Origin: Geosiphon pyriformis | Lineage: Eukaryota; Glomeromycota; Glomeromycetes; Archaeosporales; Geosiphonaceae | Direction: 5' to 3' | DNA: 64,000 bases | Assembly (NCBI GenBank): GCA_016748015.1 | Contig: JAAOMT010000299.1 | Coordinates: forward strand, 1,039,924 to 1,103,923 | Shown here: positions 63,241 through 64,000 of the stretch, piece after piece | Numbering within the stretch: the stretch's first letter is position 1 | How the letters are laid out: each line of letters begins with the position of its first letter | Translations under genes and position numbers: made by a program | The notes under the pieces: generated by a model | The model's database searches: none | What the model saw: the letters and a program-made list of their open reading frames with translations, nothing else | What the model was told of the DNA's origin: nothing

Positions 63241-64000
63241 GATTATACTTTGAAATCTTAGCCTTGGAAGCCATTTATTTATATTTAGACAAGAATTTGT
63301 TCATTCAGAAAACTTTTGATCTATCATCAATAAATAATGAAATTATGATCTTGAATATTTTTAAAGAAAAATCTTTTCAAAAATGATTGAAACTTTTGAT
63401 GTGATGATTTTATAAAAATTGAAAAATTAGTTTATGACCACCAAGAACATGTACAATTCAATAAATAAATAAATAAATGGTTTTCATTACTTTTTCTATT
63501 TTATTTGAAAGTATAAACAAACAAACAAACAAACAAACAAAAATAAAATAAAAAAGTTTATAAACTGTGGTATGTTGTTAAATAAATAAAAAAAGAATTT
63601 TAAAATATTAAATCGGTCATATTCTTTTATTCAACAGATAACGATAAGAAACTATAAAAAATTCTCTTATTAAAATTTAATAAATATTAATCCTTTTTCG
63701 AATATCAAAACCTAGATTTTTCATTAGAGTTCAAATTTTCAAACAATCAATACTGTACTCATGACTTTTATTCCAAGAAGATACTGACCTATGGTGTTTA
63801 CTTGCTTTTGATTTCAAAAGTTTTTAACAGAATGACTGGTAATTATATATTCATACTTTGATAGCTAATTTTTTAGCATGTAAAAACTCTAGTAATATTT
63901 GGATTTTTTGACATGCTAGAAAGAAGAGATGTTTCAATTTCCACGTTTCATGTCCTACTCACTTTTCAACCTTTATAATACATTAAATTTAAGCAAAAAT
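63241..64000. other. Non-coding right end of the window
   Basis: No gene is recognised. Short AAAT (63,461-63,478) and AAAC (63,518-63,542) microsatellites are present. The promoter of the minus-strand secreted-protein gene should lie here. Confidence 0.5.

Noticed and set aside
62939-63274. Minus-strand frame with a long poly-Asn run
   Set aside because: It is produced by the ATT microsatellite and overlaps the better-supported secreted-protein frame in another frame.
1-64000. tRNA and rRNA genes
   Set aside because: I looked for B-box (GGTTCRANNCC) and cloverleaf patterns by eye and saw no convincing case. A tRNAscan or Rfam run would be decisive.

Overview
The window looks like nuclear DNA of an early-diverging fungus, most probably Glomeromycotina (arbuscular mycorrhizal fungi and relatives). 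The basis is its very high A+T content, intron-dense genes with short GT-AG introns, and Tad1-like LINEs and Ty3 elements of the type known from Rhizophagus, Gigaspora and related genomes. The species was not identified and no database was searched.

Repeat compartment (about 1 to 40.4 kb). Four large retroelement bodies account for most of it. LINE-A (minus strand, 1,073-22,213) is old and strongly A+T-shifted. It is split by a younger plus-strand LINE-B (3,851-10,585), which sits in its reverse-transcriptase region, and by a Ty3/gypsy element C (11,954-19,603, LTRs of about 680-690 bp), which sits in its endonuclease region. The flanks on either side of each insertion join back into one LINE, and candidate target-site duplications (TSDs) flank all three. 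A separate minus-strand LINE-D (25,403-33,196) has inserted into a roughly 120-bp tandem repeat and is itself interrupted by a roughly 1-kb non-coding element E. Decayed relatives of E lie in the A+T desert at 34-38.5 kb. No element appears intact. Wherever the copies can be compared, premature stops and lost catalytic residues are mostly explained by C-to-T or G-to-A changes, a pattern that resembles repeat-induced point mutation or deamination of methylated cytosine.

Gene compartment (about 40.4 to 64 kb). Composition becomes more balanced and four host genes are visible. (1) A class 3 lipase (plus, 41,430-42,939) has Gly in place of the nucleophilic Ser and one splice junction that is out of frame by a base. 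(2) A three-repeat Myb transcription factor (minus, 47,708-51,219) reconstructs to about 677 residues over eight exons. (3) A gene of about 18 exons (plus, 57,133-61,851, about 1,080 residues) has an architecture and motifs matching the SYCP2/Red1 meiotic chromosome-axis family. (4) A signal-peptide protein (minus, 62,284-63,093) has one in-frame stop between its secreted N-terminal half and a basic, lysine-rich C-terminal part. Genes 3 and 4 converge.

The genes do not form an operon or a shared pathway. The main story is a decayed nested retroelement block beside a gene island that holds a candidate meiotic axis protein, in a lineage where meiosis has been debated. No tRNA, rRNA or CRISPR was seen.
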